From contig CAYLNL010000003.1 of NCBI GenBank assembly GCA_964385175.1, positions 1 to 64,000 of the forward strand: DNA of 64,000 bases. The letters are read 5' to 3'. Position numbers and translations under genes: made by a program. Shown here one piece after another: positions 44,179-55,051 of this stretch (position 1 is its first letter; each line of letters opens with the position of its first letter). This DNA comes from CAYLNL01 sp964385175. Lineage in GTDB: Bacteria; Bacteroidota; Bacteroidia; Flavobacteriales; Flavobacteriaceae. The notes below the pieces were generated by a model that was not told where the DNA came from, made no database searches, and saw only the letters and a list, made by a program, of their open reading frames with translations.

Positions 44179-46182
44179 ATGATTAGTTTAAATTCTAAAA
44201 TTCCCCAAGGGTCGGTAACGGAAAAGTGGACAGGTTATAAAGACGAGGTACGGCTGGTGAGCCCGGCTAATAAACGCAACCTAACTATTATTGTGGTAGG
44301 TACCGGGTTGGCCGGCGCCTCAGCAGCTGCAACGCTGGCAGAATTAGGCTACAATGTAACCGCTTTTTGTTACCAGGACTCGCCGAGACGCGCCCATTCC
44401 ATAGCTGCACAAGGAGGCATAAATGCCGCTAAAAATTACCAGGGAGATGGGGATTCGGTTTTCCGGTTGTTCTATGACACCATTAAAGGAGGCGATTACC
44501 GCTCCCGCGAAGCCAATGTTTATAGGTTAGCTGAAGTATCTGCCAGCATCATAGACCAGTGCGTAGCCCAGGGCGTGCCTTTTGCGCGCGACTACGGGGG
44601 TATGTTAGACAATCGCTCTTTTGGGGGGGTGCAGGTTTCCCGGACATTTTATGCCAAAGGACAAACCGGGCAGCAGCTTCTCCTCGGCGCTTATGCTGCT
44701 ATGAACCGCCAAATTAACCGTGGAAAAATAAGAATGTACAACCGCCACGAAATGCTCGATTTGGTAATGATAGACGGAAAAGCCAGGGGTATCATTGCCC
44801 GTAACCTCCTCACCGGCGCACTGGAACGTCATGCCGCCCACGCTGTAGTTATTGCCTCCGGCGGGTATGGAAATGTATTTTTCCTTTCCACCAACGCTAT
44901 GAACAGTAATGTAACGGCTGCCTGGAAAATCCACAAAAAAGGAGCTTTCTTCGCCAACCCTTGCTTTACCCAAATTCACCCCACCTGTATCCCTGTTTCT
45001 GGCGACCATCAATCTAAATTAACCCTCATGTCAGAATCTCTTAGAAATGATGGCAGAATATGGGTGCCTAAAAAGCCTGAAGATGCACAGGCCATACGCG
45101 AAGGAAGCCTAAAGCCCACCCAATTGCCAGAAGCCGATAGAGATTATTACCTGGAACGAAGATACCCGGCTTTTGGAAACCTGGTGCCGCGCGATGTGGC
45201 CTCCCGGGCAGCTAAAGAACGCTGCGATGCCAGTTTTGGGATAAACGCCACCGGTGAAGCGGTATTTTTAGATTTCGAATCGGCTATTATGCACTATGGC
45301 AGCGAGCAAGCCTCTATAAAAGGCATCCACACTCCCACTGATGGACAGGTGAGGTTACTGGGCGAGGAAGTGATAGAAAAAAAGTACGGGAATCTCTTTG
45401 AGATGTATGAAAAAATTGTAGCCGAAAACCCATACAAAACTCCCATGAAAATATACCCGGCAGTACATTATACCATGGGTGGAGTTTGGGTAGATTATAA
45501 TTTGATGACCACCATCCCGGGATGTTACGCCATAGGCGAAGCCAATTTTTCTGACCACGGTGCCAACCGGTTAGGCGCTTCGGCATTGATGCAGGGGTTG
45601 GCAGATGGATATTTTATATTACCTTATACTATTGGCGATTACCTGGCAGATGACATTCGCACTGGCGCCATCAGCACCCAGGCAACTGAGTTTGAAGAAG
45701 CAGAACGAGGAGTACGGGAACACATTCGCCGGCTGGTTGAAAATAACGGAACCGATACGGTTGATTCGTTTCACAAAAAACTCGGCAGAATTATGTGGAA
45801 CCAATGCGGTATGGCGCGTAACCAGGAAGGATTAGAAACGGCTATGAGCCAGTTGCGTGAAATACGGGAAGAGTTCCATAAAAAGGTTCGTATTCCCGGA
45901 AGCGCCGATACCAAGAATAGTGAACTGGAAAAAGCGCTTCGGGTTAGCGATTTTTTAGAGTTGGGAGAATTGCTTGCCAAAGACGCTCTTCATAGAAACG
46001 AATCATGCGGGGGTCATTTCCGTGAAGAATACCAGACCAAAGATGGAGAAGCATTGCGAGACGACGCTAATTTTCAATACGTAGCCGCATGGGAATATAA
46101 GGGAGACCCTAAAGAGGCGCAGCTTCACAAAGAATCATTAGTGTATGAAGCTATTGAAGTGAAAACCCGCTCTTACAAATAG
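44179..46182 (+). CDS. sdhA: succinate dehydrogenase flavoprotein subunit (SdhA)
   Basis: FAD subunit that oxidises succinate. The dinucleotide fold [19 protein letters not shown] starts near residue 36, the covalent-FAD region is [15 protein letters not shown], and the substrate-binding arginine region is near HPTCIPVSG and [17 protein letters not shown]. The ATG at 44179 is preferred to a TTG two codons upstream. Length 667 fits the long Bacteroidota form. Middle gene of the operon; sdhB begins 48 bp downstream. Confidence 0.96.
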   Translation: MISLNSKIPQGSVTEKWTGYKDEVRLVSPANKRNLTIIVVGTGLAGASAAATLAELGYNVTAFCYQDSPRRAHSIAAQGGINAAKNYQGDGDSVFRLFYDTIKGGDYRSREANVYRLAEVSASIIDQCVAQGVPFARDYGGMLDNRSFGGVQVSRTFYAKGQTGQQLLLGAYAAMNRQINRGKIRMYNRHEMLDLVMIDGKARGIIARNLLTGALERHAAHAVVIASGGYGNVFFLSTNAMNSNVTAAWKIHKKGAFFANPCFTQIHPTCIPVSGDHQSKLTLMSESLRNDGRIWVPKKPEDAQAIREGSLKPTQLPEADRDYYLERRYPAFGNLVPRDVASRAAKERCDASFGINATGEAVFLDFESAIMHYGSEQASIKGIHTPTDGQVRLLGEEVIEKKYGNLFEMYEKIVAENPYKTPMKIYPAVHYTMGGVWVDYNLMTTIPGCYAIGEANFSDHGANRLGASALMQGLADGYFILPYTIGDYLADDIRTGAISTQATEFEEAERGVREHIRRLVENNGTDTVDSFHKKLGRIMWNQCGMARNQEGLETAMSQLREIREEFHKKVRIPGSADTKNSELEKALRVSDFLELGELLAKDALHRNESCGGHFREEYQTKDGEALRDDANFQYVAAWEYKGDPKEAQLHKESLVYEAIEVKTRSYK

Positions 46183-46230
46183 CTTAGTATAATTTAAGAA
46201 ACAAGAAACAAGAGCTAAGAACCTAAGGTT

Positions 46231-46974
46231 ATGAATCTCAAATTAAAAATATGGCGCCAGAGAGATGCCAGCACGGCGGGAAAATTGGTAGAATATGTTA
46301 TGAACGAAGTATCGCCCGATATGTCGTTCCTGGAAATGTTAGATGTGCTAAACGAGCAACTGGTTTGCCAAGGGGAAGAACCAGTGGAATTTGACCACGA
46401 TTGCCGGGAAGGCATTTGTGGCTCCTGCGGGCTTCAAATTAATGGAGAACCACATGGACCCGACAGGGGCACTACAACCTGCCAGCTGCACATGCGGCGT
46501 TTCAGAGATGGTGATACTATTTATATTGAACCTTTTCGCGCCAGGGCATTTCCGGTTATTAAGGATTTGGTGGTTGACCGAAGCGCTTTTGACCGAATTC
46601 AGCAAGCTGGCGGCTATATTTCAGTGAATACTTCTGGCAATACGGTAGATGCCAATACTATCCCGGTAAATAAATATGATGCTGATAAATCTTTTGATGC
46701 GGCCGCCTGTATTGGCTGCGGCGCCTGCGTGGCTGCCTGCAAAAATGCCAGCGCCATGTTGTTTACCTCTGCTAAAATTTCCCAGTTTGCCCTCCTGCCT
46801 CAAGGACGAATAGAGGCTAAAGAGCGGGCGCTGAATATGGTGAAACAAATGGATTTAGAAGGGTTTGGCAACTGCACTAATACTGGCGCTTGTGAGGTGG
46901 AATGTCCCAAAGGGATTTCATTGGAAAACATAGCCCGCATGAACCGCGAGTATTTAAAAGCTATTATAAAATAA
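46231..46974 (+). CDS. sdhB: succinate dehydrogenase iron-sulfur subunit (SdhB)
   Basis: Electron-transfer subunit of complex II. The N-terminal ferredoxin fold has [18 protein letters not shown] and a fourth Cys in TTCQLHM, for the 2Fe-2S cluster. The C-terminal part has [14 protein letters not shown] and [15 protein letters not shown] for the 4Fe-4S and 3Fe-4S clusters. All cluster cysteines are present. Length 247. It completes sdhCAB. Confidence 0.95.
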   Translation: MNLKLKIWRQRDASTAGKLVEYVMNEVSPDMSFLEMLDVLNEQLVCQGEEPVEFDHDCREGICGSCGLQINGEPHGPDRGTTTCQLHMRRFRDGDTIYIEPFRARAFPVIKDLVVDRSAFDRIQQAGGYISVNTSGNTVDANTIPVNKYDADKSFDAAACIGCGACVAACKNASAMLFTSAKISQFALLPQGRIEAKERALNMVKQMDLEGFGNCTNTGACEVECPKGISLENIARMNREYLKAIIK

Positions 46975-47122
46975 GTGAATTACTTAAGAAACAAAATAGA
47001 CCGCAAACAGATTCAATACATACATTTTAGCGGCTTTGGGTTTTTAATAAAAGCTAAAAACAAAGATGAAAAGAATAATTTGAATATGCAATCTTCAATT
47101 ATAACAACTCTTACCTATTAAA

Positions 47123-47857
47123 TTGAGCGAGGTAGAAAAAACAGTTAGCGAAGCTATCGTTTTCCGACGATCGGTAAGAGTCTTTAAAGAAGACCCTATT
47201 GATACGGAGCGGGTGAAGACTTGTTTACAGCAAGCGGTATTAGCCCCAACGAGCAGCAATATGCAACTCTGGGAGTTTTACCATATTATTGATAGCTATG
47301 CGCTGGAGAAACTGCGTACGGCCTGTTTCAACCAAAATGCCGCTAAAACTGCCCGCCAATTAGTGGTGGTAGCGGTTAGAAAAGATTTGTGGCGACAACG
47401 GGCCTTAGCCAATGTGTTGAATTTGAAACGACTTTTTGGCAAAAAAAATTCCGAAGAATACAGCCCGCGAGAGAAGAAAGCCGTTGCCTATTATGAAAAT
47501 TTGATTCCTGCTTTGTATATGGATTTCCTGGGAATACTGGGATGGTTAAAATTTTGGTTTTTTAGTGTTGCTGGTATTTTTAAACCCGCTTACCGTGAAG
47601 TACGAGCAAGCGATATGCGGGTAGTGGCTCATAAAAGCGCTGCTCTTGCAGCTCAGAATTTTATGCTCAGCATGGCCGCTGTGGGATATGATACCTGCCC
47701 TATGGAAGGATGCGACACGAAACGGGTTAAAAAAATAATAGGCTTGCCTTCCTCAGCAGAAATAAGTATGGTAATTGCATGCGGCATTCGCAATGAAAAT
47801 GGGGTTTACGGGGAACGTTTCCGCATACCGTTTGAGGATGTTTACAGGAGATTTTAA
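47123..47857 (+). CDS. nitroreductase-family flavoprotein
   Basis: FMN-dependent NAD(P)H oxidoreductase of 244 residues. The family opening is RRSVRVFKEDPID near residue 14, followed by APTSSNMQLWEFYHI. The middle has AAQNFMLSMAAVGYDTCPMEG and the C-terminus GIRNENGVYG. The start is TTG (47123), kept because it lies the usual distance before the RRSVR motif and no ATG is closer. Substrate is unknown. It is convergent with the comM-like gene. Confidence 0.87.
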   Translation: MSEVEKTVSEAIVFRRSVRVFKEDPIDTERVKTCLQQAVLAPTSSNMQLWEFYHIIDSYALEKLRTACFNQNAAKTARQLVVVAVRKDLWRQRALANVLNLKRLFGKKNSEEYSPREKKAVAYYENLIPALYMDFLGILGWLKFWFFSVAGIFKPAYREVRASDMRVVAHKSAALAAQNFMLSMAAVGYDTCPMEGCDTKRVKKIIGLPSSAEISMVIACGIRNENGVYGERFRIPFEDVYRRF

Positions 47858-47878
47858 CATTTCTTTTCCCCTTCTCCC

Positions 47879-49414
47879 TTATCCCAACCATCCTTCCCGG
47901 TCTAAGCTACGGTATTGTATGGCTTCTCCAATATGATTGTCATTCACCACCTCTGAAGCATCTAAATCGGCTATGGTGCGGGCTACTTTAAGAATACGGT
48001 CATACGCCCGGGCAGAAAGGTTGAGCCGTTCCATTGCCTTTTTCAGGAGCATTTTAGAATGTTCGTTGAGGCTGCAAAATTCTCGTATTTGTTTGGTATT
48101 CATCTGGGCGTTGTAATGCACCTTTTCTATCATTGCAAAACGTTGAGTTTGCCGTTCCCGAGCCGCCATAACCCGTTCTCTAATATCAGCGCTATCTTCT
48201 CCTCTCCTGTCGTCTGACAGTTTATCAAAAGGAACTGGCGTTACCTCTACGTGAATATCGATACGGTCTAAAAGCGGTCCGGAGATGCGGCTCATATAAC
48301 GCTGCACCTCGGCAGGAGAAGAAGAAACAGGGGCATTAGGGTCATTAAAATACCCTCCTGGGCTAGGGTTCATACTCGCTACCAGCATAAAAGAAGCAGG
48401 GTACGTTACGGTAAACTTAGCGCGGGAAATAGTTACTTCCCGGTCTTCTAAGGGTTGACGCATTACTTCTAAAACGCTGCGTTTAAACTCGGGCAACTCA
48501 TCTAAAAAAAGAACGCCGTTGTGGGCAAGTGAAATTTCCCCCGGTTGCGGGTAGGCGCCCCCGCCTACAAGCGCTACATCTGAAATGGTGTGATGGGGGC
48601 TGCGAAACGGGCGATGGCTCATTAACCCCGATTCTTTAATACGCCCGGCTACACTGTGAATTTTTGTAGTTTCCAGCGCTTCGTGCAGGGTCATGGGGGG
48701 CAAAATAGAAGGCAGTCTCTTGGCTAACATGGTTTTACCGGCACCAGGTGGGCCGATGAGGATGATGTTGTGGCCTCCCGCTGCTGCAATCTCCATGCAG
48801 CGTTTTATAGTTTCCTGCCCTTTTACATCGGCAAAATCATGCTCAGGATATTGAATATTTCTATAAAACTCTTCGCGGGTATTTATAATGGTAGGCTCTA
48901 AGGCCGCCTTTCCATCAAAAAAATCAATAACCTGCCTAATATTTTCCACGCCATAGACCGGCAACTTATCTACAATACCCGCTTCCTTAGCGTTTGCATG
49001 GGGAATAATAAGCCCTTTAAACCCTTCTTCCCGTGCTTTTATGGCAATAGGCAACGCTCCTTTTATGGGTTGCACCCCGCCATCTAAGGATAGCTCACCC
49101 ATAATCAGGTAATCGCCAACAGTTTCATTGTTAATTTGTTCAGAGGCTGCCAGGATACCTATCGCTAATGTAAGGTCATACGCAGAGCCTTCCTTTCGCA
49201 TATCGGCAGGCGCCATATTGATGGTGATTTTTTTCCCGGGAATCTGGTACCCGTTATTCTGAAGGGCAGCAGCAATGCGATAGTTGCTTTCTTTTATAGC
49301 ATTATCTGGCAACCCCACCAGGTGATAGCCTATTCCTTTATCTATATTCACCTCAACGGTAATAGTAGTGGCTTCTACTCCAAAAACAGCGCTTCCAAAT
49401 ACTTTTATGAGCAT
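47879..49414 (-). CDS. comM: YifB-family Mg-chelatase-like AAA+ ATPase (ComM-like)
   Basis: AAA+ ATPase of 511 residues. An N-terminal Lon-protease-like domain (about 1-190) precedes the AAA core with [16 protein letters not shown] (Walker A, about 219-234), [12 protein letters not shown] (Walker B, about 300-311) and the sensor/arginine region. The C-terminal Mg-chelatase-like domain reads [21 protein letters not shown]. In other bacteria ComM is a branch-migration helicase for natural transformation. That role is inferred here. Confidence 0.9.
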   Translation of the reverse strand: MLIKVFGSAVFGVEATTITVEVNIDKGIGYHLVGLPDNAIKESNYRIAAALQNNGYQIPGKKITINMAPADMRKEGSAYDLTLAIGILAASEQINNETVGDYLIMGELSLDGGVQPIKGALPIAIKAREEGFKGLIIPHANAKEAGIVDKLPVYGVENIRQVIDFFDGKAALEPTIINTREEFYRNIQYPEHDFADVKGQETIKRCMEIAAAGGHNIILIGPPGAGKTMLAKRLPSILPPMTLHEALETTKIHSVAGRIKESGLMSHRPFRSPHHTISDVALVGGGAYPQPGEISLAHNGVLFLDELPEFKRSVLEVMRQPLEDREVTISRAKFTVTYPASFMLVASMNPSPGGYFNDPNAPVSSSPAEVQRYMSRISGPLLDRIDIHVEVTPVPFDKLSDDRRGEDSADIRERVMAARERQTQRFAMIEKVHYNAQMNTKQIREFCSLNEHSKMLLKKAMERLNLSARAYDRILKVARTIADLDASEVVNDNHIGEAIQYRSLDREGWLG

Positions 49415-49748
49415 GTAGTAGTATTTTGCGCTAAATTATAGAAAAATAGCTTGTTTTGAATGATATAAGGTAGGTTTTTATAGAAATTTCAGGATAAACA
49501 GTTACCATATTGGTAATACGTGAAACTACGAAGCAATTTTGCTGGTATTTGCTGGTTTTAATAAGATATAAAATAAACCCTTATTTAATTATAAAAGAGC
49601 AGATTTTTAAATATACTTATCTTTGTCTGGAATAATGGGGCTAAAACAGAATTAGTAAACGTATTATTTCTTTTTGTTTGTTTAGGTTTATTACTATAAT
49701 GAGTGTATTATTTATGTATCAAACTTTACATCTTTCAACCCATTTTAT
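49415..49748 (+). other. regulatory-size intergenic region upstream of hutH
   Basis: An AT-rich stretch of about 330 bp between the divergent comM and hutH genes. It contains the promoter-like TATCTTTG at 49618-49625, which would leave a 5' leader of roughly 120 nt. No gene or clear riboswitch fold was found. Confidence 0.5.
49618..49625 (+). promoter_or_regulatory. promoter -7 element upstream of hutH
   Basis: TATCTTTG; a weak -33 TTTT lies 19 nt upstream. Confidence 0.45.
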
Positions 49749-51281
49749 ATGAGCGGCACCCATTATATAGGAACAGGCTCTTTAACACTGGTGGAATTAG
49801 AGAAAATAGCGCATGAGAAAAAACTACTTGCCCTACCTGAAGAAGTCATTGCCCGCATACAAGGCTGTAGCGATTACCTAGCGGTTAAACTAGCAAACAC
49901 GTCGGAACCTATTTATGGCATTAACACTGGTTTTGGGGCGCTGTGTAATGTAAAAATACCGGCGGCTAACCTGGTATCATTACAGGAAAACCTGGTGATG
50001 TCTCATGCCTGTGGGATGGGTGAAAAAGTCCCCCCTCCTATTATTCGGCTCATGCTCCTGCTCAAAGCGCAGTCGCTGAGCTACGGGTATAGCGGGGTGC
50101 GACCGGCTACGGTATTGCGCCTGCTGGATTTTTATAACCAGGAAACACTCCCGGTAATTTATACACAAGGTTCGTTAGGGGCTTCGGGCGATTTGGCGCC
50201 GTTGGCGCATCTTTCGCTTCCCCTCATTGGCAAAGGAGAGTGTTGGTATAAAAACAGCATTGTTCCCGCCCAAAGGGTCTTGGAAATGTTCAACTGGAAA
50301 GCTATAGAATTGGGAGCTAAAGAAGGGCTGGCTCTTTTGAATGGTACACAATTTATGAGCGCTTATGGGGTGTATTTGCTTCTAAAATCGTATCGGCTCT
50401 CGTATCTGGCAGATGTGTTAGCGGCGCTTTCTTTGGATGTATTTGATGGCAGAATGGAACCTTTCTACCCGTTGTTGCAGCACATTCGTCCTCATGCAGG
50501 GCAGGGTCTTACGGCAAAACGGATACAGGATTTTCTCGAAGCGAGTGAATTGATGCTGCACCCTAAAAAGCATGTGCAAGACCCGTATTCGTTTCGTTGT
50601 ACGCCCCAGGTGCATGGCGCTACAAAAGATTGTTTAGATTTTGTTCAAAAAACCATTATCACAGAAATAAATGGAGTAACAGACAATCCCAATATTTTTA
50701 TGGAGGAGGATATGATATTATCTGGGGGAAACTTTCATGGGCAACCACTCGCTTTGGCGTTAGATTATTTGAGCATCGCACTGGCAGAGTTGGGTAGCAT
50801 ATCAGAGCGTAGAACATACCAGCTTATTTCGGGGCAACGAGGTTTGCCAGAGTTTTTAATCCCGGAACCAGGATTGCACTCGGGTTTAATGATACCACAT
50901 TATACAGCCGCCAGCATAGTGAGCCAGAATAAGCAATTAGCAACACCGGCGAGTATAGATAGTATTGAGTCTTCCAACGGGCAGGAAGACCACGTGAGTA
51001 TGGGCGCTAATGCTGCTACCAAAGCTTTGCGGGTGGCAGATAACGTGGAGCGGATTTTAGCCATAGAATTGTTTACAGCAGCGCAGGCACTGGAATTTAG
51101 AAAACCCCAGAAAACATCGCCTTTCCTGGAAAAATTTGTAGCGCACTACCGGGAACACGTTCCTTTTGTTTCCTGCGACAGGGTGTTATATGAAGATATG
51201 GAGCAATCGGTACAATTTTTAAAGAACTGGAAAATAGATACCGGAGCTATGTTCCCGGTAATTTATGAAGGTGGAATTTAG
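49749..51281 (+). CDS. hutH: histidine ammonia-lyase (HutH)
   Basis: Enzyme of the aromatic amino acid lyase family that deaminates histidine to urocanate. The MIO prosthetic group forms from the ASG triad in GSLGASGDLAPLAHLSLP (about residues 139-156). The selectivity loop reads MSHACGMGE; the Ser-His pair corresponds to the histidine-specific type, while His-Leu (tyrosine) or Phe-Leu (phenylalanine) pairs would be expected for other lyases. Catalytic tyrosines and QDxxS-type residues are present (EDHVSMGANA). Length 510. No other hut gene is visible beside it; aroQ follows 39 bp later. Confidence 0.9.
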   Translation: MSGTHYIGTGSLTLVELEKIAHEKKLLALPEEVIARIQGCSDYLAVKLANTSEPIYGINTGFGALCNVKIPAANLVSLQENLVMSHACGMGEKVPPPIIRLMLLLKAQSLSYGYSGVRPATVLRLLDFYNQETLPVIYTQGSLGASGDLAPLAHLSLPLIGKGECWYKNSIVPAQRVLEMFNWKAIELGAKEGLALLNGTQFMSAYGVYLLLKSYRLSYLADVLAALSLDVFDGRMEPFYPLLQHIRPHAGQGLTAKRIQDFLEASELMLHPKKHVQDPYSFRCTPQVHGATKDCLDFVQKTIITEINGVTDNPNIFMEEDMILSGGNFHGQPLALALDYLSIALAELGSISERRTYQLISGQRGLPEFLIPEPGLHSGLMIPHYTAASIVSQNKQLATPASIDSIESSNGQEDHVSMGANAATKALRVADNVERILAIELFTAAQALEFRKPQKTSPFLEKFVAHYREHVPFVSCDRVLYEDMEQSVQFLKNWKIDTGAMFPVIYEGGI

Positions 51282-51320
51282 TAAGAGAATGGGTACAAAA
51301 GAAAAAAATAAAAATACGCC

Positions 51321-51779
51321 ATGAAGCTTATTATTATTAATGGACCCAATTTGAATTTGTTGGGAAAACGAGAACCTGAATTGTATGGGCATAGGTCTTT
51401 TGAGGAATATTTAGAAGAACTGAGAGGCATTTTTCCAATGGTGGAAATAGAGTACTACCAATCTAATATAGAAGGGGAATTGATTGATAAATTGCAGGAA
51501 ACGGGCTTTAGTTATGACGGTATTGTTTTAAATGGAGGAGCTTACTCGCATACTTCTATAGGGATTGGAGATGCGGTAAGAGCTATTTCTACACCGGTAG
51601 TAGAGGTGCACCTGACCAACACGCTGGCGCGCGAGGCGTTTCGGCATAGTTCGTATATAGCGCCACATGCCCGGGGAGTAATCATAGGATTTGGCTTACA
51701 AAGTTATGAGTTGGCTATTTATAGTTTTTTGAAAATGCGTTCTAAAACTCAACTTATTGGAGGCGCCAAGGAGGTTTAA
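51321..51779 (+). CDS. aroQ: type II 3-dehydroquinate dehydratase
   Basis: Dodecameric shikimate-pathway enzyme. The opening IINGPNLNLLGKREPELYG has the catalytic-loop Arg and Tyr. LNGGAYSHTSI (about 70-80) and the catalytic His in VHLTNTLAREAFRHSSYIA (about 94-112) match the family. Length 152. It starts 39 bp after hutH in the same direction. The two may share a transcript although their pathways differ. Confidence 0.94.
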   Translation: MKLIIINGPNLNLLGKREPELYGHRSFEEYLEELRGIFPMVEIEYYQSNIEGELIDKLQETGFSYDGIVLNGGAYSHTSIGIGDAVRAISTPVVEVHLTNTLAREAFRHSSYIAPHARGVIIGFGLQSYELAIYSFLKMRSKTQLIGGAKEV

Positions 51780-51899
51780 AGTTGGTGTCATAGATAAGGT
51801 TTGACGGCTTGACAAAAAACACATCACGCAAAGGCGCAAAGTACCCCAAGAAACTTATCTCCCCCTTACACTTAGCGAAAAATAAAGTACGAAAAGAAA

Positions 51900-52760
51900 T
51901 TAACCTTTGAGAGCTTCTGCGCCTCCTACAATTTCGAGGATTTCGTTGGTAATGGCTGCCTGGCGGGCTTTGTTATAGGTAAGCGTTAGTTCTGCCTTCA
52001 ATTCGCCGGCATTATCCGTAGCCTTGTGCATAGCCGTCATACGGGCGCCGTGCTCGGAGGCGAAAGAATCCCGAACAGCTTTGTAGAGTTGCATTTTCAG
52101 CGATTTGGGAATCAGCATTTCTACAATTTCCCTCTGAGACGGTTCAAAAATATAATCTACGGGAGTGGCCTTCGTATTTTCCGGAGTAACAATGGGTAGA
52201 AACTGTTCTGTTACTGTTAGCTGGTTGGCGGCATTCTTAAAATGGTTATAAACCAGCACAATAGCATCATATTGGCGGGTTTCATACAGTTCCATCAGTT
52301 GAGTGGCTACCTGAGCCGTATTGGCAAAAGACACGTCATCAAGAATAGCATTATGGTTGGCAATAATGGTAAACGATTTTTTAAGAATGTCGTTTCCTTT
52401 TTTGCCAATGGTGAGGAAATCTGTTTTTTTCCCGGCATAGGTTTGCCTTGCCAGCGCCGATGCTTGTTTAATGACGTTGGCATTAAAAGCCCCGCACAGT
52501 CCTTTATTAGAGGTAATGGCTACCACCAGTACGTTGTTTATCTCACGCTGGGAGGCATACACGCTTCCGGAATCGCTATCTAAGGAAGCACTCAGGCTCT
52601 GCAATAGCTCGGTGAGTTTTTGCGAATAGGGGCGGGTAGCTATAATGGCGTCTTGCGCCTTTTTGAGTTTGGCGGCAGATACCATTTTCATAGCACTGGT
52701 AATCTGCATGGTGGATTTTACAGAGGCAATTCTATTGCGTATTTCCTTTAAATTGGCCAT
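51900..52760 (-). CDS. atpG: ATP synthase F1 gamma subunit
   Basis: Central rotor stalk. The N-terminal helix NLKEIRNRIASVKSTMQITSAMKMVSAAKL and the C-terminal helix with TDNAGELKAELTLTYNKARQAAITNEILEIV form the coiled-coil shaft. The middle domain is Rossmann-like. Length 286. It is the last gene of the cluster. A 100-bp gap with an 18-bp inverted repeat separates it from atpA. Confidence 0.95.
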   Translation of the reverse strand: MANLKEIRNRIASVKSTMQITSAMKMVSAAKLKKAQDAIIATRPYSQKLTELLQSLSASLDSDSGSVYASQREINNVLVVAITSNKGLCGAFNANVIKQASALARQTYAGKKTDFLTIGKKGNDILKKSFTIIANHNAILDDVSFANTAQVATQLMELYETRQYDAIVLVYNHFKNAANQLTVTEQFLPIVTPENTKATPVDYIFEPSQREIVEMLIPKSLKMQLYKAVRDSFASEHGARMTAMHKATDNAGELKAELTLTYNKARQAAITNEILEIVGGAEALKG

Positions 52761-52776
52761 AACTTTTTAAATTATG

Positions 52777-52863
52777 AATTCAGAATTATGAATTTCTCTT
52801 CTCTTGCCGTTTTAATGTGTTTTGCCATTTTAATTCTGAATTCTAAATTCATAATTCTGAATT
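52777..52863. repeat. 18-bp inverted repeat in the atpA-atpG gap
   Basis: Arms 52777-52794 and 52846-52863 are exact reverse complements (AATTCAGAATTATGAATT type), separated by 51 bp, and the right arm overlaps the atpA stop codon. The AT-rich hairpin could slow transcription into atpG or be a copy of an interspersed repeat. Confidence 0.7.
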
Positions 52864-54442
52864 AACTTTTGTATTTCGCTGCAATTTCCCGGGCAACTTC
52901 TGTAAGGGTATCGGTAATTTCGTCGGTAAGTTTGCCTACTTTTAAATCGGCTAAGAGCCCGCTGTGTTTGGCTTGCAGGTAGGCGAGATAATCGCTCTCA
53001 AATTCTTTTACTTTTTCTACCGGGACGTCCCGCAACAGGTTTTTGGTACCGGCGTAAATAATGGCTACCTGGTCTTCTACTTTATAAGGATTGCTCTGCG
53101 CTTGTTTTAAAATTTCCACGTTGCGTTTTCCTTTTCCAATGACGCTGAGTGTAGCAGGGTCAAGGTCGGAGCCGAATTTGGCGAAGGCTTCTAACTCGCG
53201 GTACTGCGCCTGGTCTAATTTTAGGGTTCCGGCTACTTTTTTCATAGATTTTATTTGGGCGGAACCTCCCACGCGCGATACGGAGATGCCCACGTTAATG
53301 GCCGGGCGTACGCCTGCGTTGAACAAATCGGACTCTAAGAAAATCTGCCCGTCGGTAATAGAAATTACGTTGGTAGGGATGTACGCGGAAACGTCTCCTG
53401 CCTGTGTCTCAATGATGGGTAAGGCCGTTAATGACCCGCCTCCTTTTACCATTGGTTTCAGGGCTTCCGGCAAATCGTTCATGCCTTTGGCTACCTGGTC
53501 GTCTGCAATAATTTTAGCAGCGCGCTCCAGCAAACGGGAGTGGAGGTAAAAAACGTCTCCGGGATACGCTTCGCGCCCGGGAGGTCTCCTCAACAAAAGA
53601 GATACTTCGCGGTAGGCAGCGGCTTGTTTAGACAAATCGTCATAGACAATTAAGGCGGGGCGTCCCGTGTCGCGGAAATACTCACCTATGGCAGCACCCG
53701 CAAAAGGGGCGTACACCTGCATGGGCGCCGGGTCTGAGGCATTGGCGGCTACAATACTGGTGTATGCCATAGCGCCTTTGTCTTCCAGCGCCTTGGCGAT
53801 GGCGGCTACGGTAGAGGCTTTCTGCCCGATGGCTACATAGATACAATAGACAGGCTTACCGGCATCGTAAAATTCTTTTTGGTTGATGATGGTATCAATG
53901 CAAACGGTGGTTTTCCCGGTTTGGCGGTCGCCGATGACCAATTCCCGCTGTCCCCTCCCTATCGGTATCATGGCGTCTATAGCTTTAATGCCGGTTTGCA
54001 AGGGTTCATTTACGGGTTGGCGAAAGATTACGCCGGGGGCTTTTCGCTCTAAGGGCATTTCGTAGCGTGCGCCTTCTATGGGGCCTTTGCCGTCTATGGG
54101 ATTTCCCAGGGCATCCACTACCCTGCCTACCACCTGTTCGCCCACTTGTATAGCGGCAATGCGCAGGGTGCGCTTTACGGTATCGCCTTCTTTTATTCGC
54201 TTGGAAGGGCCTAACAATACCACCCCCACGTTGTCTTCTTCCAGGTTTAGCACAATTCCCTGCAGGCCGTTTTCAAAGGCTACCAACTCGCCGTACTGGG
54301 CGTGCGAGAGCCCATACACGCGGGCGATGCCGTCTCCTACCTGCAGAACAGTTCCCACCTCGTCCATAGTGGTGTGGGTATCAAATTCCGCTAATTGTTT
54401 TTTTAAAATTGCCGATACTTCGGCGGCTTTTATTTCTACCAT
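52862..54442 (-). CDS. atpA: ATP synthase F1 alpha subunit
   Basis: Non-catalytic nucleotide-binding subunit. The P-loop is [11 protein letters not shown] (about 170-180), with [10 protein letters not shown] just before it. The arginine finger region lies in [12 protein letters not shown] (about 368-379) and VYDDLSKQA is the Walker B region. 526 residues is usual for Bacteroidota. Preceded by atpH and followed by atpG; atpD and atpC are not in the window, as is common in this phylum. Confidence 0.97.
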   Translation of the reverse strand: MVEIKAAEVSAILKKQLAEFDTHTTMDEVGTVLQVGDGIARVYGLSHAQYGELVAFENGLQGIVLNLEEDNVGVVLLGPSKRIKEGDTVKRTLRIAAIQVGEQVVGRVVDALGNPIDGKGPIEGARYEMPLERKAPGVIFRQPVNEPLQTGIKAIDAMIPIGRGQRELVIGDRQTGKTTVCIDTIINQKEFYDAGKPVYCIYVAIGQKASTVAAIAKALEDKGAMAYTSIVAANASDPAPMQVYAPFAGAAIGEYFRDTGRPALIVYDDLSKQAAAYREVSLLLRRPPGREAYPGDVFYLHSRLLERAAKIIADDQVAKGMNDLPEALKPMVKGGGSLTALPIIETQAGDVSAYIPTNVISITDGQIFLESDLFNAGVRPAINVGISVSRVGGSAQIKSMKKVAGTLKLDQAQYRELEAFAKFGSDLDPATLSVIGKGKRNVEILKQAQSNPYKVEDQVAIIYAGTKNLLRDVPVEKVKEFESDYLAYLQAKHSGLLADLKVGKLTDEITDTLTEVAREIAAKYKS

Positions 54443-54492
54443 TTTTACTTATATTTTTTAGAACAGTGAATGTTGTTGCCTATATAAAAACC

Positions 54493-55047
54493 TTACATAG
54501 AAACAACATAGGGGTTCTCTTCGAACGTCCTTTTTAATTTGTTAAGTCTTGAGGCTACGCTCGCATCGTACTGCCAATCGCCTACCCGTAAAACAAAGCC
54601 TCCGATAATGGTTTCATCTATTTTGTTTTCCAGGGTAATGTTTGCCGTTGTAAGGGTTTTCAGGGTAGCCAGTACACGGCTTTTCAATTCGTCTGTCAAA
54701 GGAATTGCAGTGGTAACGGTGGCTGTTTGGTTGCCTTTCCATTGGTTGTATTGAATAATATATTTTTCGGCTACCATACCCAGTGCATAGATTCTTTTAT
54801 TTTCTATCAAAAGGTTTATAAATCCCTGGGTAAGTGGTGAAATTGCCGGAAAAATAGTTTTGAGGGCGGTTTTTTTAACTTCTGATTTTATGACGGGATT
54901 TTTCAGGAGAAGTTGTAAGCCTTTGCCCTGGTTCATAACCTGGAAGACATGTTTCATATCGTCATGAACCCTATCGGCTGCCTGTTTATCGCGCGCCAGG
55001 TCTAAGAGCGCTTTTGCGTATCGTATGGCTGCTTTTGCGCCTGTCAT
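54493..55047 (-). CDS. atpH: ATP synthase delta subunit
   Basis: Stator protein joining F1 to the peripheral stalk. Residues 1-105 form the helical N-terminal domain that starts AAIRYAKALLDLARD. The C-terminal part has ITLENKIDETIIGGFVLRVGD, the conserved closing motif. Length 184. Begins 4 bp after atpF stops. Confidence 0.93.
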   Translation of the reverse strand: MTGAKAAIRYAKALLDLARDKQAADRVHDDMKHVFQVMNQGKGLQLLLKNPVIKSEVKKTALKTIFPAISPLTQGFINLLIENKRIYALGMVAEKYIIQYNQWKGNQTATVTTAIPLTDELKSRVLATLKTLTTANITLENKIDETIIGGFVLRVGDWQYDASVASRLNKLKRTFEENPYVVSM

Positions 55048-55051
55048 ACCG

